64,000 nucleotides of DNA from Paenibacillus sp. W2I17 (GCF_030815985.1 NZ_JAUSXM010000001.1:1-64000), one strand, 5' to 3'; shown: positions 19,127-28,570, counted from the stretch's first letter. The notes: generated by a model from the sequence alone, not told the origin. A program made the numbers and translations.

Positions 19127-19876
19127 TCACATCAACTTGAACATCTTTCCGCCGCGTGTGCCTCTATATGGTTGCATGAGGTTCCCCTCCCCCATCTCGG
19201 GAACACAATCCAGCAAGTTTAATTGAGAACAATATGAAATGTCATGAACCCTGCCTAACTTTTCAAGCCTACGCCCGCTAACAGATCCCTGCACCAGCTC
19301 CGGGATGCTCTCCTGACATTGGGATACCGCCTGATGAAGTACTATGCCGAGATCGTTTAGTTGGATGGGAGAACAGGATTGACGGTGCAGTTCGTCGATG
19401 ATACATCCAGCACACAAGGCGTCCTCCAGTGCAAACTCATCCTGATTCCCCGCACATAACAGCAATACATCTCGTTGAAGTTGGCAGAGAACTGCTGCGA
19501 CAGCACTGACATTGAGAAATGATCCAGCTAGTACATGTTTCGCCCTGGAAGCTTTAATCAAGGCTCGGGTTCCATCGGTTGTGGTCAGTATGATCGTTTT
19601 ATTAGCAATGTCCTTAGTCATATATTCATAGGGGGAATTACCCACCTCGAATCCGGTGATTTTTTTGTCAAAACGCTCCCCGCCTCGTATGCAATCTTTC
19701 ACTTCCATTTGTTTGGCTTGTGGAACGGTCTCTACGGCAATCACAGCCGAAGCGTCATACGCCAGAGCCGTAACAATTGTACTGGTCGTACACAATACAT
19801 CAATGACAACTGCACTTCGCCCTGCAATATCAATAGTACGTACTTCATTCACATTGCCAACGACATCAACTCGCAC
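19127..19876 (-). CDS. comB: 2-phosphosulfolactate phosphatase (ComB) family protein
   Basis: The 249-residue protein has the ComB family features: DVLCTTSTIVTAL near the N-terminus, GGERFDKKITGFEVGNSP, and TTTDGTRAL. Archaeal ComB dephosphorylates 2-phosphosulfolactate in coenzyme M synthesis; in Bacillus (YitC) the enzyme belongs to sulfolactate formation in spores. No comA homologue is near, so the substrate here is inferred from the family only. GTG 19876 is preferred (AAAGGAG eight bases upstream); TTG 19885 touches the SD. It is divergent from the spoIIIA operon, which fits a sporulation role. Confidence 0.85.
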   Translation of the reverse strand: MRVDVVGNVNEVRTIDIAGRSAVVIDVLCTTSTIVTALAYDASAVIAVETVPQAKQMEVKDCIRGGERFDKKITGFEVGNSPYEYMTKDIANKTIILTTTDGTRALIKASRAKHVLAGSFLNVSAVAAVLCQLQRDVLLLCAGNQDEFALEDALCAGCIIDELHRQSCSPIQLNDLGIVLHQAVSQCQESIPELVQGSVSGRRLEKLGRVHDISYCSQLNLLDCVPEMGEGNLMQPYRGTRGGKMFKLM

Positions 19877-20048
19877 TCCCCACAACTCCTTTCTTTATCT
19901 GGGGATCGGTAGTTCTGTTTTGAACCGAAATGGAACTTACCTATCTGCAATTACTATATGCATGCACATCTAGACGGGTGCCTAGAACAGAAGGTGCATC
20001 TATGGTTTCAACTCTCAACCGTATTCTGAAGAATTGATAGATTTCAGC

Positions 20049-20077
20049 GTCATAAATTAAATGTACAGGCATAAACT
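20049..20077 (+). promoter_or_regulatory. Candidate sigma-E promoter of the spoIIIA operon
   Basis: GTCATAAA (20049-20056) and CATAAACT (20070-20077) with a 13-base spacer resemble the mother-cell sigma-E -35 (ATA core) and -10 (CATAnnnT) elements. spoIIIA is sigma-E controlled in B. subtilis. Confidence 0.5.
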
Positions 20078-20139
20078 TGAGATATGAACAAGCGCCAGAA
20101 GTGTGAACCAAATGATCTCAAGGTTGGAGGAGCCTACTC

Positions 20140-21146
20140 ATGAAGGTGAACTGGAGGGAACTTTTTCCGGAACCGATACGAACCATTCTTGGAAGAATGC
20201 CACCCGCTCTATTGGAACAAGTGGAGGAAGTACGTATTCGTGAAGGCAGACCCCTGGAGATTAATGCAGGCAACACATACCACTTCCTGACACCTCAAGG
20301 TTGTCCGACCGGGAATCCTGAAGAAGCGTATGTTCCTCAGAAAGAAGTGACGCACAGGTTGCTGGACCTGATCAGTAACCATTCACTTTATACATTGGAA
20401 GAGGAACTGCGTAAAGGGTTCATCACCATACCTGGGGGACATCGAATCGGGCTTGCTGGACGAACGGTACTAAGCGGTGGGCGTGTCGAATACCTGCGTG
20501 ACATCAATGGGTTTAACGTTCGCGTAGCCCGTGAGGTACATGGAGTGGCTGATCGTATCCTTCCTTATCTTCTCGATATGAAGAGCGGACAGGTCCTGCA
20601 CACGTTGATCTTATCACCACCACAACAAGGGAAAACGACGTTACTGCGCGATCTGGCGAGACAAATTAGCAGTGGTACAAAGCTTACAGGGGGAACTGAA
20701 CTGGTTCAGGGAATACGTCCGCGTCTGAAAGTGGGCATTGTGGATGAAAGGTCCGAAATCGCTGGTAGCTACAAAGGAGTACCTGGATTCGACGTAGGTC
20801 CCCGAACAGATGTGATGGACGGTTGTCCGAAGGCTGAGGGTATGATGATGATGCTTCGCTCCATGTCGCCCGATGTCCTGATTGTGGACGAGATCGGTCG
20901 TCCGGAGGATGCCGAGGCGGTGATGGAAGCCCTGCATGCAGGAGTCTCAGTGATTGCGACTGCGCATGGCCGTGACCTATCGGAGCTGTCGGCCAGACCG
21001 GCGCCCTCAGAACCTTAATAACGGAGCAGATGTTTCAACGTTATGTCCAGCTGCAGCGGACGAGCCGGGGCATGACCTTTCGGCTGGCTGATGGCAAAAT
21101 GCGTGGGTTGCAGCAGACCGGGGCAGGAGGTGAAGCCTTTGGTTAA
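20140..21146 (+). pseudogene. spoIIIAA: Stage III sporulation ATPase SpoIIIAA, frameshifted near the C-terminus
   Basis: SpoIIIAA is the secretion-type ATPase of the SpoIIIA-SpoIIQ channel between mother cell and forespore. Visible are EEVRIREGRPLEI, HSLYTLEEELRKGFITIPGGHRIGL, Walker A PPQQGKTTLLRD and Walker B DVLIVDEIGRPED. The frame beginning at ATG 20140 ends early at TAA 21016-21018 after SARPAPSEP. The expected C-terminus (LRTLITEQMFQRYVQLQR) continues in another frame from 21003 to the stop at 21144-21146. A two-base insertion or one-base deletion around 20998-21008 (CCGGCGCCC) explains this. It could be a sequence error or a real lesion; the truncated product would lose about 45 residues. 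Confidence 0.88.
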
Positions 21147-21657
21147 CATGTTTGGTGCGGTAATTATTCTGTTAGCCAGCACCCTCGCCGGATTTTACAA
21201 GGCCAGACAGTATGCATTAAGACCGAGACAGTTGCGAGAACTCATTGCAGCCCTCCAGCGACTAATGACGGAGATTAACTATGGGCTCACTCCACTTCCC
21301 GATGCCATGGGCAAGATGGGAGCACAGACCAAAGAACCTGTAAAGACGCTGTTTCTTCATGCAGCTACACAGATGGAACCTCCTCATGGACTCACTGCCC
21401 GGGAAAGTCTGCAGTCAGGCGTGGATTTGGCGTGGGGAAGATCGGCCATGAAGGCTGACGAGAAGGAAGTGATGCTGCAATTAAGCTTCAGCCTTGGCAC
21501 AAGTGACCGTCAGGATCAGACCAAACATATATCGTTAGCCATTCAACAACTAATGCATGAGGAATCCCGCGCCCAGGCCGATCAAATGAAATATGAACGA
21601 ATGAGCCGAAGCCTCGGGATGCTTGTCGGAGCGTTAATCGTCATTCTGATCTTCTGA
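21139..21657 (+). CDS. spoIIIAB: Stage III sporulation protein AB
   Basis: The 172-residue protein (171 in B. subtilis) has one N-terminal hydrophobic segment (FGAVIILLASTLAGFYKARQ), a long helical middle part with LRELIAALQRLMTEINYGLTPLPDAM, and a C-terminal hydrophobic helix. It resembles GspF-type inner-membrane proteins of type II secretion and is part of the SpoIIIA channel. TTG 21139 is the start with AGGAGGTGA (21125-21133); it overlaps the end of the restored spoIIIAA frame, supporting tight coupling. Confidence 0.92.
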   Translation: MVNMFGAVIILLASTLAGFYKARQYALRPRQLRELIAALQRLMTEINYGLTPLPDAMGKMGAQTKEPVKTLFLHAATQMEPPHGLTARESLQSGVDLAWGRSAMKADEKEVMLQLSFSLGTSDRQDQTKHISLAIQQLMHEESRAQADQMKYERMSRSLGMLVGALIVILIF

Positions 21658-21686
21658 AATAGCCGGGATAGTGAGGTGCCAAGGTC

Positions 21687-21890
21687 ATGAATCTAGAAGT
21701 GAACGCAATCTTTCAAATTGCGGGTATCGGGATCATCATCGCCATGATTCACACGGTACTGAAACAAATGGGAAAGGAAGATATGGCTCACTGGGTGACC
21801 GTAATCGGATTTGTCGTTGTATTGTTCATGGTGGTCCGTATGCTGGACAGCCTGCTACAAGAGATCAAATCGATATTTCTTTTTCAATGA
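21687..21890 (+). CDS. spoIIIAC: Stage III sporulation protein AC
   Basis: This is a 67-residue protein with two transmembrane helices (IAGIGIIIAMIHTVL and VTVIGFVVVLFMVVRML), matching the family in length and in the KQMGKEDMAHW loop. Component of the SpoIIIA complex. ATG 21687 follows GTGAGGTG. Confidence 0.93.
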   Translation: MNLEVNAIFQIAGIGIIIAMIHTVLKQMGKEDMAHWVTVIGFVVVLFMVVRMLDSLLQEIKSIFLFQ

Positions 21891-21922
21891 AAAACGGTCA
21901 TGAAGCCGGATGGTGGTGACCT

Positions 21923-22312
21923 GTGGAAATTATCCAAGTTGTAGGTTTGGCGCTCATCGCAACAGTGCTCATTCTGGTCATTAAGGAACAGAAACCGATG
22001 TTTGCCTTTCTGATTGCTGCCGCGACCGGCATTGTCATCTTCATGTTGTTGATTGGCAAAATCGGTGCAGTCATCGAAGTGTTGAAGCGACTTGCCGAGA
22101 ATTCAGGCATGGAAAGTATTTATCTGAAAACGGTACTGAAAATTATTGGCATAGCGTACATCGCTGAATTTGGCGCACAGATTGTCAGGGATGCAGGCCA
22201 GGAAAGCATTGCGTCCAAGATCGAATTGGCTGGTAAGGTACTGATCCTTGTACTTGCTATACCGATCATCAGCATTATTATCGAAACCGTCATGAAGCTG
22301 ATGCCGGTGTAG
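21923..22312 (+). CDS. spoIIIAD: Stage III sporulation protein AD
   Basis: The 129-residue protein has about four hydrophobic segments, with the conserved LKIIGIAYIAEFGAQIVRDAG motif between helices three and four. It belongs to the SpoIIIA complex in the mother-cell membrane. GTG 21923 is the start, preceded by GATGGTGG. Confidence 0.93.
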   Translation: MEIIQVVGLALIATVLILVIKEQKPMFAFLIAAATGIVIFMLLIGKIGAVIEVLKRLAENSGMESIYLKTVLKIIGIAYIAEFGAQIVRDAGQESIASKIELAGKVLILVLAIPIISIIIETVMKLMPV

Positions 22313-22332
22313 AAAGGGCGTGCGGACTCCAT

Positions 22333-23523
22333 ATGAAATCAATGCATCTTAAGCCGCAGTGGCGCCTTACGGTTGTGCTGATGCTCTGTTTTCTGTTTGG
22401 TATCCTGGGACAGGTTACTGCAACCTCGCCTTCCGGTGAGTGGATGGAACAGCAGGCCGATCAGCTTCCCAAGGATCAGGTGGAGAAATACTGGGATCAA
22501 CTGATGCAACAATACGGTGGTTTCTTCCCGGAGGGGAAGACCCCTTCCTTCATGGATATGTTAATCCCCGGCAATGAAGGATTCAGCCTGAAATCGGTGT
22601 TTGTGGCGATAGGAACCTTCATGCTGCATGAAATTTTATATAATGGCAAACTTCTGGTCACGATTGTGATGTTAAGTGTACTCAGCATGATTCTGGAGAC
22701 TCTTCAGACTGCATTTGAGAAAAATAATATTAGCAAAATCGCCTATTCCATCTGTTATATGGTCATCATCATTATTGCAATCAACAGCTTCAGTGTGGCG
22801 ATTGGATACGCCAAGGATGCCATAACCGGCATGATCAACTTCATGATGGCCATGGTTCCGTTGTTATTCACACTGCTCGCGTCCATGGGTAACGTCATCA
22901 CCGTCTCCGTGACCCATCCACTCATCATTTTCATGATTCATCTGGTGAGTACTTTGATTCACTTGCTGGTATTCCCGTTACTCTTCTTCTCAGCTGTTCT
23001 GCATCTCGTCAGTTCATTGTCTGACAAGTACAAGCTGACACAGCTGGCAGACCTCCTGCGCAATATTAGTGTGGCACTGCTGGGTATCCTGCTGACGATG
23101 TTTTTGGGTGTAATCTCAGTTCAGGGAGCATCGGGATCGGTAGCGGATGGAGTCAGCCTGAAGGCCGCCAAATACATCGCAGGCAACTTTGTCCCTGTCG
23201 TGGGCAGAACATTTGCGGATGCGACGGATACGGTAATTACAGCTTCTTTACTTGTCAAAAATGCAATTGGACTCACCGGAGTGATCATCATTTTGTTTCT
23301 ATGTGCCTTTCCGGCACTCAAGATCCTGGCTCTTGCCTTGATATACAACGTAACTGGTGCCATTATGCAACCGCTAGGAGACACCCCGATTGTAGGATGC
23401 CTCCAGGCCATCGGCAAGAGTATGATCTACGTATTTGCGGCGCTCGCAGCCGTCGGTCTGATGTTTTTTCTGGCCATTACCATCTTGCTGACCGCGGGTA
23501 ATATGACTGTCATGATGCGCTGA
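22333..23523 (+). CDS. spoIIIAE: Stage III sporulation protein AE
   Basis: The 396-residue protein starts with a signal-like helix, followed by an extracytoplasmic stretch of about 80 residues and then seven or eight hydrophobic segments, including VLSMILETLQTAFEKNNISKIAYSI and LGVISVQGASGSVADGVS. It is the large polytopic subunit of the SpoIIIA channel. ATG 22333 is preceded by AAAGGGCG. Frame intact, unlike spoIIIAA and spoIIIAG. Confidence 0.93.
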   Translation: MKSMHLKPQWRLTVVLMLCFLFGILGQVTATSPSGEWMEQQADQLPKDQVEKYWDQLMQQYGGFFPEGKTPSFMDMLIPGNEGFSLKSVFVAIGTFMLHEILYNGKLLVTIVMLSVLSMILETLQTAFEKNNISKIAYSICYMVIIIIAINSFSVAIGYAKDAITGMINFMMAMVPLLFTLLASMGNVITVSVTHPLIIFMIHLVSTLIHLLVFPLLFFSAVLHLVSSLSDKYKLTQLADLLRNISVALLGILLTMFLGVISVQGASGSVADGVSLKAAKYIAGNFVPVVGRTFADATDTVITASLLVKNAIGLTGVIIILFLCAFPALKILALALIYNVTGAIMQPLGDTPIVGCLQAIGKSMIYVFAALAAVGLMFFLAITILLTAGNMTVMMR

Positions 23524-23554
23524 ATGTATGTTGGCAAGAAAGGGGATGGAAAGG

Positions 23555-24385
23555 ATGGGGTGGCTGAGCAACTGGCTCCAGGAATTGATTATGATCGTTC
23601 TGCTGGCGACTTTTGTGGATATGCTGTTGCCCAATAGATCCATGGAACGTTATGTCAAGCTTGTGCTGAGCCTTCTCATCCTGCTGACCCTTTTATCACC
23701 CATAACCAAGCTCCTCAAAAGTGATCCGGTTGGCGAACTTAAACGGGCAATGTCGGCAATGGATGCTCCATCGGATGGGAATGCAACGCTCGAACAGATA
23801 TTAGCTCAGGGCAAGCGGCTGCAATCCAATGAACAGGAACAATCCTTACAATGGACAGCCAAAGAACTGGCTAATGTCATGAAAGGCCAGATTGAAGAAA
23901 CAACAGGAGCCAAGGTGCGGTCCGTAGAGGTACAGCTGACCATGAGTAAATATGAAACCGAGATGGAAGCTGCCTCATCGGTCGAACTGCCTGTGATCCA
24001 GCGTGTGTTGGTCGAGATGGCCGGAGAGGGTGCAGAAGGAGAAGTGAAGGCAGGGCAGCAAGAAGTCGCTGCAAATACACAACCCATATTCGGAACAGAC
24101 ACAGAATCCGAGAAGGATAAATCACCTCAAACACAGCAGCCCATCCAGGTTGGTCAGATTGAAGTGCCTGATGTTCAGATTGATGTGAGTAGAGGGCAAC
24201 GTGATGGAAATGAAGCGTCTTCCGAGCCTGTTATACGTGATCAGGGAGATGAGACGAAGCAGCAAGGTGAGACATCCACAAGGTCCGAACATGCGGTGCA
24301 GATTATTACATTGTTGACTGAAAAGTGGGATGTTGATGCGAACAACGTTCAAGTGACAGAACCCAAAAGTGCTGAAGTGCTCTGA
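23555..24385 (+). CDS. spoIIIAF: Stage III sporulation protein AF
   Basis: The N-terminus WLSNWLQELIMIVLLATFVDMLLPNRSMERYVKLV with a second hydrophobic segment is the SpoIIIAF hallmark. The 276-residue protein is longer than the roughly 200 residues of B. subtilis; the extra part is a Gln/Glu/Ser-rich low-complexity stretch (about residues 165-250) before a conserved final ITLLTEKWDVDANNVQV. ATG 23555 is chosen because family members begin at this point and AAAGGGGA lies seven bases upstream. Confidence 0.9.
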   Translation: MGWLSNWLQELIMIVLLATFVDMLLPNRSMERYVKLVLSLLILLTLLSPITKLLKSDPVGELKRAMSAMDAPSDGNATLEQILAQGKRLQSNEQEQSLQWTAKELANVMKGQIEETTGAKVRSVEVQLTMSKYETEMEAASSVELPVIQRVLVEMAGEGAEGEVKAGQQEVAANTQPIFGTDTESEKDKSPQTQQPIQVGQIEVPDVQIDVSRGQRDGNEASSEPVIRDQGDETKQQGETSTRSEHAVQIITLLTEKWDVDANNVQVTEPKSAEVL

Positions 24386-24400
24386 GAAGGAGGGTGTCCG

Positions 24401-25040
24401 ATGAAACAATGGTTCAAAAAGATGGAAACCTGGATGGGTGGCGGAGAGGGTGGAGCAAGGCGAAGTCAAACCTTCCGCTGGCTGATAATCCTGGGTTTGA
24501 TTCGGGGTGGGAATCATGCTGTTCAATTCCTTCGTGAATGTCAAAAAAATTGATTCCGAAAATATCGGTCGGGAACCACCGGACCCGACAACATCCATGG
24601 CATCCATACAGAGTGATCCGTCAGAACAGAATCCTTTTCAGGCGATCGAAATTGCATTTGAAGACAAAATCAAAGGTGTGCTGGAAAACATTGTTGGTGT
24701 GGGAACGGTTGATGTGATGGTTACCGTGGATTCCACAGAAGAATTGGTCGTTCAGCGGAACGTGAAGGATTCTCAGCAACTTACCGAAGAAACGGATGCT
24801 AGCGGGGGCAAACGACATATGACGCAATATACCCGTGATGGCGAGATTATTACGTACGAAATATCAGGGGATCAGACACCTATAGTGACCAAAAAGCTCA
24901 AACCGCAGATCCGTGGGGTGCTTGTGGTTGCGAGGGGTGCAGAGAACAAGGTTGTGAAGGATCTGATAACCGATGCTGTGGAAAAAGGACTGAATGTGGC
25001 AGCCTACCGGATCTCGGTTGTACCGCGCAAACAAGACTAA
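24401..25040 (+). pseudogene. spoIIIAG: Stage III sporulation protein AG, frameshifted in the transmembrane segment
   Basis: SpoIIIAG forms a large ring in the space between forespore and mother cell. ATG 24401 after GAAGGAGG opens a frame with KQWFKKMETWMGG and RWLIILGLI. At 24503 one extra C changes the frame: removing it gives LGLIGVGIMLFNSFVNVKK, and the rest of the protein (ring domain FEDKIKGVLENIVGVGTVDVMVTVDS to the stop at 25038-25040) is intact. As written, translation ends at TGA 24551-24553 after about 50 codons. The downstream part lacks the membrane start, so an independent function is unlikely. Sequence error or true mutation cannot be told apart here. Confidence 0.88.
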
Positions 25041-25106
25041 TCTGATGTGTTGAATCACAAGATTCAATTCTCATAAGATTGAAGCCAATTTGAGGAGGAA
25101 GTTCTA

Positions 25107-25937
25107 ATGAATAACAAACGTCAAACGGTATGGCTCGTTTCCATGCTGAGTCTGATGGTCATTTTGTCCGCGTATTATCTGTTCACTGAGGATTCTGGTC
25201 CAGTCAACGCGCCTGTGGCTGACAGTCAGCAAGTGGATGGAATCAAGCAAGGGGAAGCAAAGGAGACGGCAGGCATTCTTGATCCTACAGAAGGTTTGGT
25301 TGTAAATGAAGTGGTGAATAGCGGTGAAGTTGAAAGTGATCCAAGTGCGGCTGGCGCTGTGGAAGAACCGGCGGCTACAGAAGGTAAAGAAGCTGGAAAT
25401 ACAGAGAAAACACCTGCTGTCGAACCAGGCGAGAATAAGGGTGAGGCAGGCAAAGAAACCAAAAAAGAGACAGACAAAGGGGCAACAACTACACCGGAGA
25501 CAGACGGTCAGGCAGGGGGTACGGCAACCAAGACAGATGAGGAAGTCCTCAAGGAGATGGAAGAGCAGAATACGACAGCATCTGCGAGCAGCCAATTCCA
25601 GAACTACCAGTGGCAACGTGAGGAAAGCAACAATCGCAAGTATGAGGAACTGATGACCGTGGCAGGTGATTTGAGCAAAACGCCAGAGGAGAATGCCAAA
25701 GCAACGGAGCAGCTCCGTACACTGGAAGAAAAAGAAGCTAAAATCACTGGCATTGAAGAGACGCTCTCTCAACAGTTCGCTAATGCGATCGTTGAAGAAG
25801 ATGCCGACAAGTATAAAGTTGTGGTCCTCAGTGACAAACTGGATGTAAAACAGGCGGTATCCATTGTGGATCTGGTGATGAAAGAATTGGCGGTTTCACA
25901 GAACAAAATCAGCGTGCAATACGTCACAGAACAGTAA
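25107..25937 (+). CDS. spoIIIAH: Stage III sporulation protein AH
   Basis: The 276-residue protein has one N-terminal membrane helix (VWLVSMLSLMVILSAYYLF), a long acidic Glu/Lys/Thr linker (about residues 35-145) and a C-terminal YscJ/FliF-like ring domain (about 150-275; ANAIVEEDADKYKVVVLSDKLDVKQAVSIVDLV). It binds forespore SpoIIQ and completes the intercellular channel. The linker is longer than in B. subtilis (218 residues in total there). ATG 25107 follows GAGGAGGAAG. Confidence 0.93.
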   Translation: MNNKRQTVWLVSMLSLMVILSAYYLFTEDSGPVNAPVADSQQVDGIKQGEAKETAGILDPTEGLVVNEVVNSGEVESDPSAAGAVEEPAATEGKEAGNTEKTPAVEPGENKGEAGKETKKETDKGATTTPETDGQAGGTATKTDEEVLKEMEEQNTTASASSQFQNYQWQREESNNRKYEELMTVAGDLSKTPEENAKATEQLRTLEEKEAKITGIEETLSQQFANAIVEEDADKYKVVVLSDKLDVKQAVSIVDLVMKELAVSQNKISVQYVTEQ

Positions 25938-25956
25938 TCCAAATGATGGAAATGCA

Positions 25957-25989
25957 GTCCCGGGAGCTGGTTGTACTCTCGGGCTCTTT
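25957..25989 (+). terminator. Probable terminator after spoIIIAH
   Basis: CCCGGGAG pairs with CTCTCGGG, followed by the T-rich CTCTTTCCATTTTT; an imperfect T-run. Confidence 0.5.
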
Positions 25990-26000
25990 CCATTTTTAAT

Positions 26001-26014
26001 GATTATGATATAAT
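26001..26014 (+). promoter_or_regulatory. Extended -10 promoter of accBC
   Basis: TGATATAAT (TATAAT at 26009-26014, TG one base before) with a poor -35. No FapR operator is visible. Confidence 0.45.
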
Positions 26015-26070
26015 ACATAAAGCCATATGACCGTCCTAGTGAGACTGGCATGATGCCGAAGGAGTGAATA

Positions 26071-26541
26071 ATGGAAATGTTTAAATTGAGTGAGATCAAA
26101 GAACTGATTAAACTGGTAGATGAAAGTTCCGTTCAAGAGTTGGAAATTGAAAATGAAGGATCACGGTTATCAATCCGCAAACCGGGCAAAACGGAGTATG
26201 TTCAAGCAGCTGCTGTGCAACCGCAAATGATTGCTGCTCCGCAAGTACAGCCGGCCGCAGTGGTAAGTGAAGCTGCACCGCAGGTCGATACTACAAGTCA
26301 TTTACATAAAATTGTATCTCCGATGGTAGGTACTTTTTACAGAGCTTCCTCGCCGGAAGCGGGTCCTTTTGTGAGCGCTGGTGATAAAGTTGTTGAGAAA
26401 ACAACGGTATGTATCATCGAAGCTATGAAGCTGATGAACGAGCTTGATGCGGACATCAAGGGAGAAATCGTTGAAGTGCTGGTTGAGAACGGACAGCTGG
26501 TCGAGTATGGGCAGCCCCTTTTCCTGGTGAAACCGGAATAA
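26071..26541 (+). CDS. accB: Biotin carboxyl carrier protein of acetyl-CoA carboxylase
   Basis: The 156-residue protein has an N-terminal helical part, an Ala/Pro/Val-rich hinge (about residues 48-75) and a C-terminal biotinyl domain with EAMKLMNEL, where the Lys receives biotin. It carries the carboxyl group from AccC to the AccDA carboxyltransferase for malonyl-CoA synthesis. The ATG follows GAAGGAGTG. accC follows 55 bases later. Confidence 0.96.
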   Translation: MEMFKLSEIKELIKLVDESSVQELEIENEGSRLSIRKPGKTEYVQAAAVQPQMIAAPQVQPAAVVSEAAPQVDTTSHLHKIVSPMVGTFYRASSPEAGPFVSAGDKVVEKTTVCIIEAMKLMNELDADIKGEIVEVLVENGQLVEYGQPLFLVKPE

Positions 26542-26596
26542 CCGTTATAGCTGGTTAACAGCTAACCGCATGAGCTTCGAAGGAGGACAAAACGAA

Positions 26597-27940
26597 ATGA
26601 AATTTCAAAAAATACTGATTGCGAACCGTGGGGAGATTGCGGTACGTATTATTCGTGCCTGCCGTGAAATCGGCATCTCAACGGTAGCCGTCTATTCGGA
26701 AGCGGACAAGGATTCTCTGCATGTTCGTCTTGCAGATGAGGCTTACTGTATCGGACCGACACTGTCTAAGGACAGTTATCTGAACTTCACAAACCTGATG
26801 AGTGTAGCCACATTGACGGAATGTGATGCAATCCACCCTGGATACGGTTTTTTGGCGGAGAATGCTGATTTTGCGGAAATTTGTGAGTCTTGCAATATTA
26901 CGTTTATTGGACCTTCTCCTGAAGCCATCACCAAAATGGGTGACAAGGCTGTTGCCAAACAGACGATGAAAGATGCAGGAGTACCTGTTATTCCTGGATC
27001 AGACGGCCTTGTTGAAAATATGGATGAAGCCATCATGATTGCTAGAGATATCGGATATCCTATCATTATCAAAGCTACTGCTGGTGGCGGAGGTAAGGGA
27101 ATTCGTATTGCCGAAGATGAAGAAACGCTGATTAAGCAGATTACCGCTGCTCAGCAGGAAGCACAAAAGGCATTTGGCAATGCAGGTGTATATCTGGAGA
27201 AATTCCTGACAGGTATGAAACACGTGGAAATTCAGATCATTGCTGATAAACACGGAAATGCAGCACATTTGGGAGAGCGTGATTGCTCGGTTCAGCGTCG
27301 TCGCCAGAAATTGGTAGAAGAAGCTCCGTGTCCGATTCTCTCCGAAGATGTGCGCACACTGATGGGTGAAGCTGCGGTACGGGCTGCTCTTGCTGTGGAT
27401 TACTCAGGAGCGGGTACATTGGAGTTCTTGCTCAGCCCGAATGGCGAGTTCTATTTCATGGAGATGAATACACGTATTCAGGTAGAGCACCCGGTAACTG
27501 AGATGGTTACTGGCGTGGATCTGATCCGTGAGATGATCTCGGTAGCTGAAGGCAACCCACTCTCATTCCGTCAGGAAGACGTGGTTATCAATGGCTGGTC
27601 CATTGAATGTCGTATCAATGCAGAAGATCCGGACCGTAACTTTATGCCATCACCAGGCAAAATCGGATTCTACCTTGCACCGGGAGGACCTGGCGTTCGT
27701 GTAGATAGTGCTGCTTATCCGGGTTATACCATTTCACCTTTCTATGACTCCATGATCGCAAAATTGATTGTGTGGGGAGCAAATCGTGAAGAGGCGATTG
27801 CCAAGATGAAACGTGCGCTTGGGGAATTTGCGATTGAAGGCATATCTACAACTATTCCTTTCCATCAGAAATTGCTGGAGCACCCAACGTTCATTCGTGG
27901 TGACTTTGATATCAAATTTCTTGAGGAAAACGAGATTTAA
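26597..27940 (+). CDS. accC: Biotin carboxylase subunit of acetyl-CoA carboxylase
   Basis: The 447-residue ATP-grasp enzyme carboxylates biotin on AccB. Motifs: [20 protein letters not shown] (N-terminal domain), [12 protein letters not shown] (ATP lid), [20 protein letters not shown] and [16 protein letters not shown] (catalytic Glu/Arg), and a C-terminal biotin carboxylase domain. ATG 26597 follows AGGAGG (26581-26586). accD and accA are not in the window, the usual situation in Bacilli. Confidence 0.97.
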   Translation: MKFQKILIANRGEIAVRIIRACREIGISTVAVYSEADKDSLHVRLADEAYCIGPTLSKDSYLNFTNLMSVATLTECDAIHPGYGFLAENADFAEICESCNITFIGPSPEAITKMGDKAVAKQTMKDAGVPVIPGSDGLVENMDEAIMIARDIGYPIIIKATAGGGGKGIRIAEDEETLIKQITAAQQEAQKAFGNAGVYLEKFLTGMKHVEIQIIADKHGNAAHLGERDCSVQRRRQKLVEEAPCPILSEDVRTLMGEAAVRAALAVDYSGAGTLEFLLSPNGEFYFMEMNTRIQVEHPVTEMVTGVDLIREMISVAEGNPLSFRQEDVVINGWSIECRINAEDPDRNFMPSPGKIGFYLAPGGPGVRVDSAAYPGYTISPFYDSMIAKLIVWGANREEAIAKMKRALGEFAIEGISTTIPFHQKLLEHPTFIRGDFDIKFLEENEI

Positions 27941-27958
27941 AAGGTATATTGGGCTTGT

Positions 27959-27987
27959 TTGTCATAATGTAGCCCAAATGATATAGT
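27959..27987 (+). promoter_or_regulatory. Sigma-A promoter of yqhY
   Basis: TTGTCA (27959-27964), 17-base spacer, TATAGT (27982-27987). The start of transcription would be near 27994, giving a leader of about 165 nt. Confidence 0.65.
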
Positions 27988-27993
27988 ATGAAT

Positions 27994-28157
27994 AATAAGA
28001 GCGCATGTCTCCTGCAAAGGATAAGCCCGCACTTCGCGGATGTTTGCAGGAGTTCCGGTAAAGCCGGACCGGAAGGGTTCTGAAGGTTGATTAACCTGAG
28101 TCCAGCGCCCTGACGGATGGCCGCAAACTTATCTCGCGAAAGGTGTGTTGAACAGTT
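27994..28157 (+). promoter_or_regulatory. Structured 5' leader RNA of yqhY
   Basis: Three hairpins fill the leader: CTCCTGCAAA (28009-28018) with TTTGCAGGAG (28043-28052) enclosing CCGC/GCGG; TTCCGGT (28053-28059) with ACCGGAA (28068-28074); and AGGTT/AACCT (28084-28097). The first two are directly stacked end to end. No T-run terminator and no match to a riboswitch I know. The SD of yqhY (GAAAGGTGTG) lies in the unpaired 3' part. Confidence 0.5.
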
Positions 28158-28568
28158 ATGAGTACACTACCGACTGAATTTGAACGAACGGATATCGGTG
28201 AAATCCAGATCGCACCTGAAGTTATTGAAGTGATTGCTGGATTGGCGACCCTTGAAGTGAAAGGTGTTGCAGGCATGAGTGGCGGATTCGCAGGCGGATT
28301 TGCTGAATTGCTTGGCCGCAAAAACCTTTCCAAAGGCGTTAAGGTTGAAGTGGGCCAACGTGAAGCTGCAGTCGATGTTTCCGTAATTATCGAGTACGGA
28401 TACCGTCTTCCACAAGTGGCTACGGAGATTCAACAGAACGTGAAACGTTCCATTGAGAACATGACAGGATTGAATGTGAATGAAGTGAATGTTCACATTC
28501 ATGACGTTCAGTTCAAGAGCACTGAGAAAGTGGAAGAAATTGACCTGAACAGTCAGCGCGTAAAATAA
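28158..28568 (+). CDS. yqhY: Asp23/Gls24 family alkaline-shock protein YqhY
   Basis: The 136-residue protein is of the Asp23/Gls24 (DUF322) family: IGEIQIAPEVIEVIAGLATLEVKGVAGMSGGF, VSVIIEYGYRLPQVATEIQQNVKRSIENMTGL and VNVHIHDV. In B. subtilis YqhY is linked with control of acetyl-CoA carboxylase activity and is co-located with accBC, as here. Partner candidates are the next two genes (amaP and the DUF2273 gene), since AmaP anchors Asp23 at the membrane in Staphylococcus. Confidence 0.92.
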   Translation: MSTLPTEFERTDIGEIQIAPEVIEVIAGLATLEVKGVAGMSGGFAGGFAELLGRKNLSKGVKVEVGQREAAVDVSVIIEYGYRLPQVATEIQQNVKRSIENMTGLNVNEVNVHIHDVQFKSTEKVEEIDLNSQRVK

Positions 28569-28570
28569 AA

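Noticed and set aside
25104..25772. 222-codon minus-strand frame opposite spoIIIAH
   Set aside because: Arises from the Glu/Lys/Thr-rich linker of spoIIIAH; Phe/Cys/Leu-rich product without start signals.
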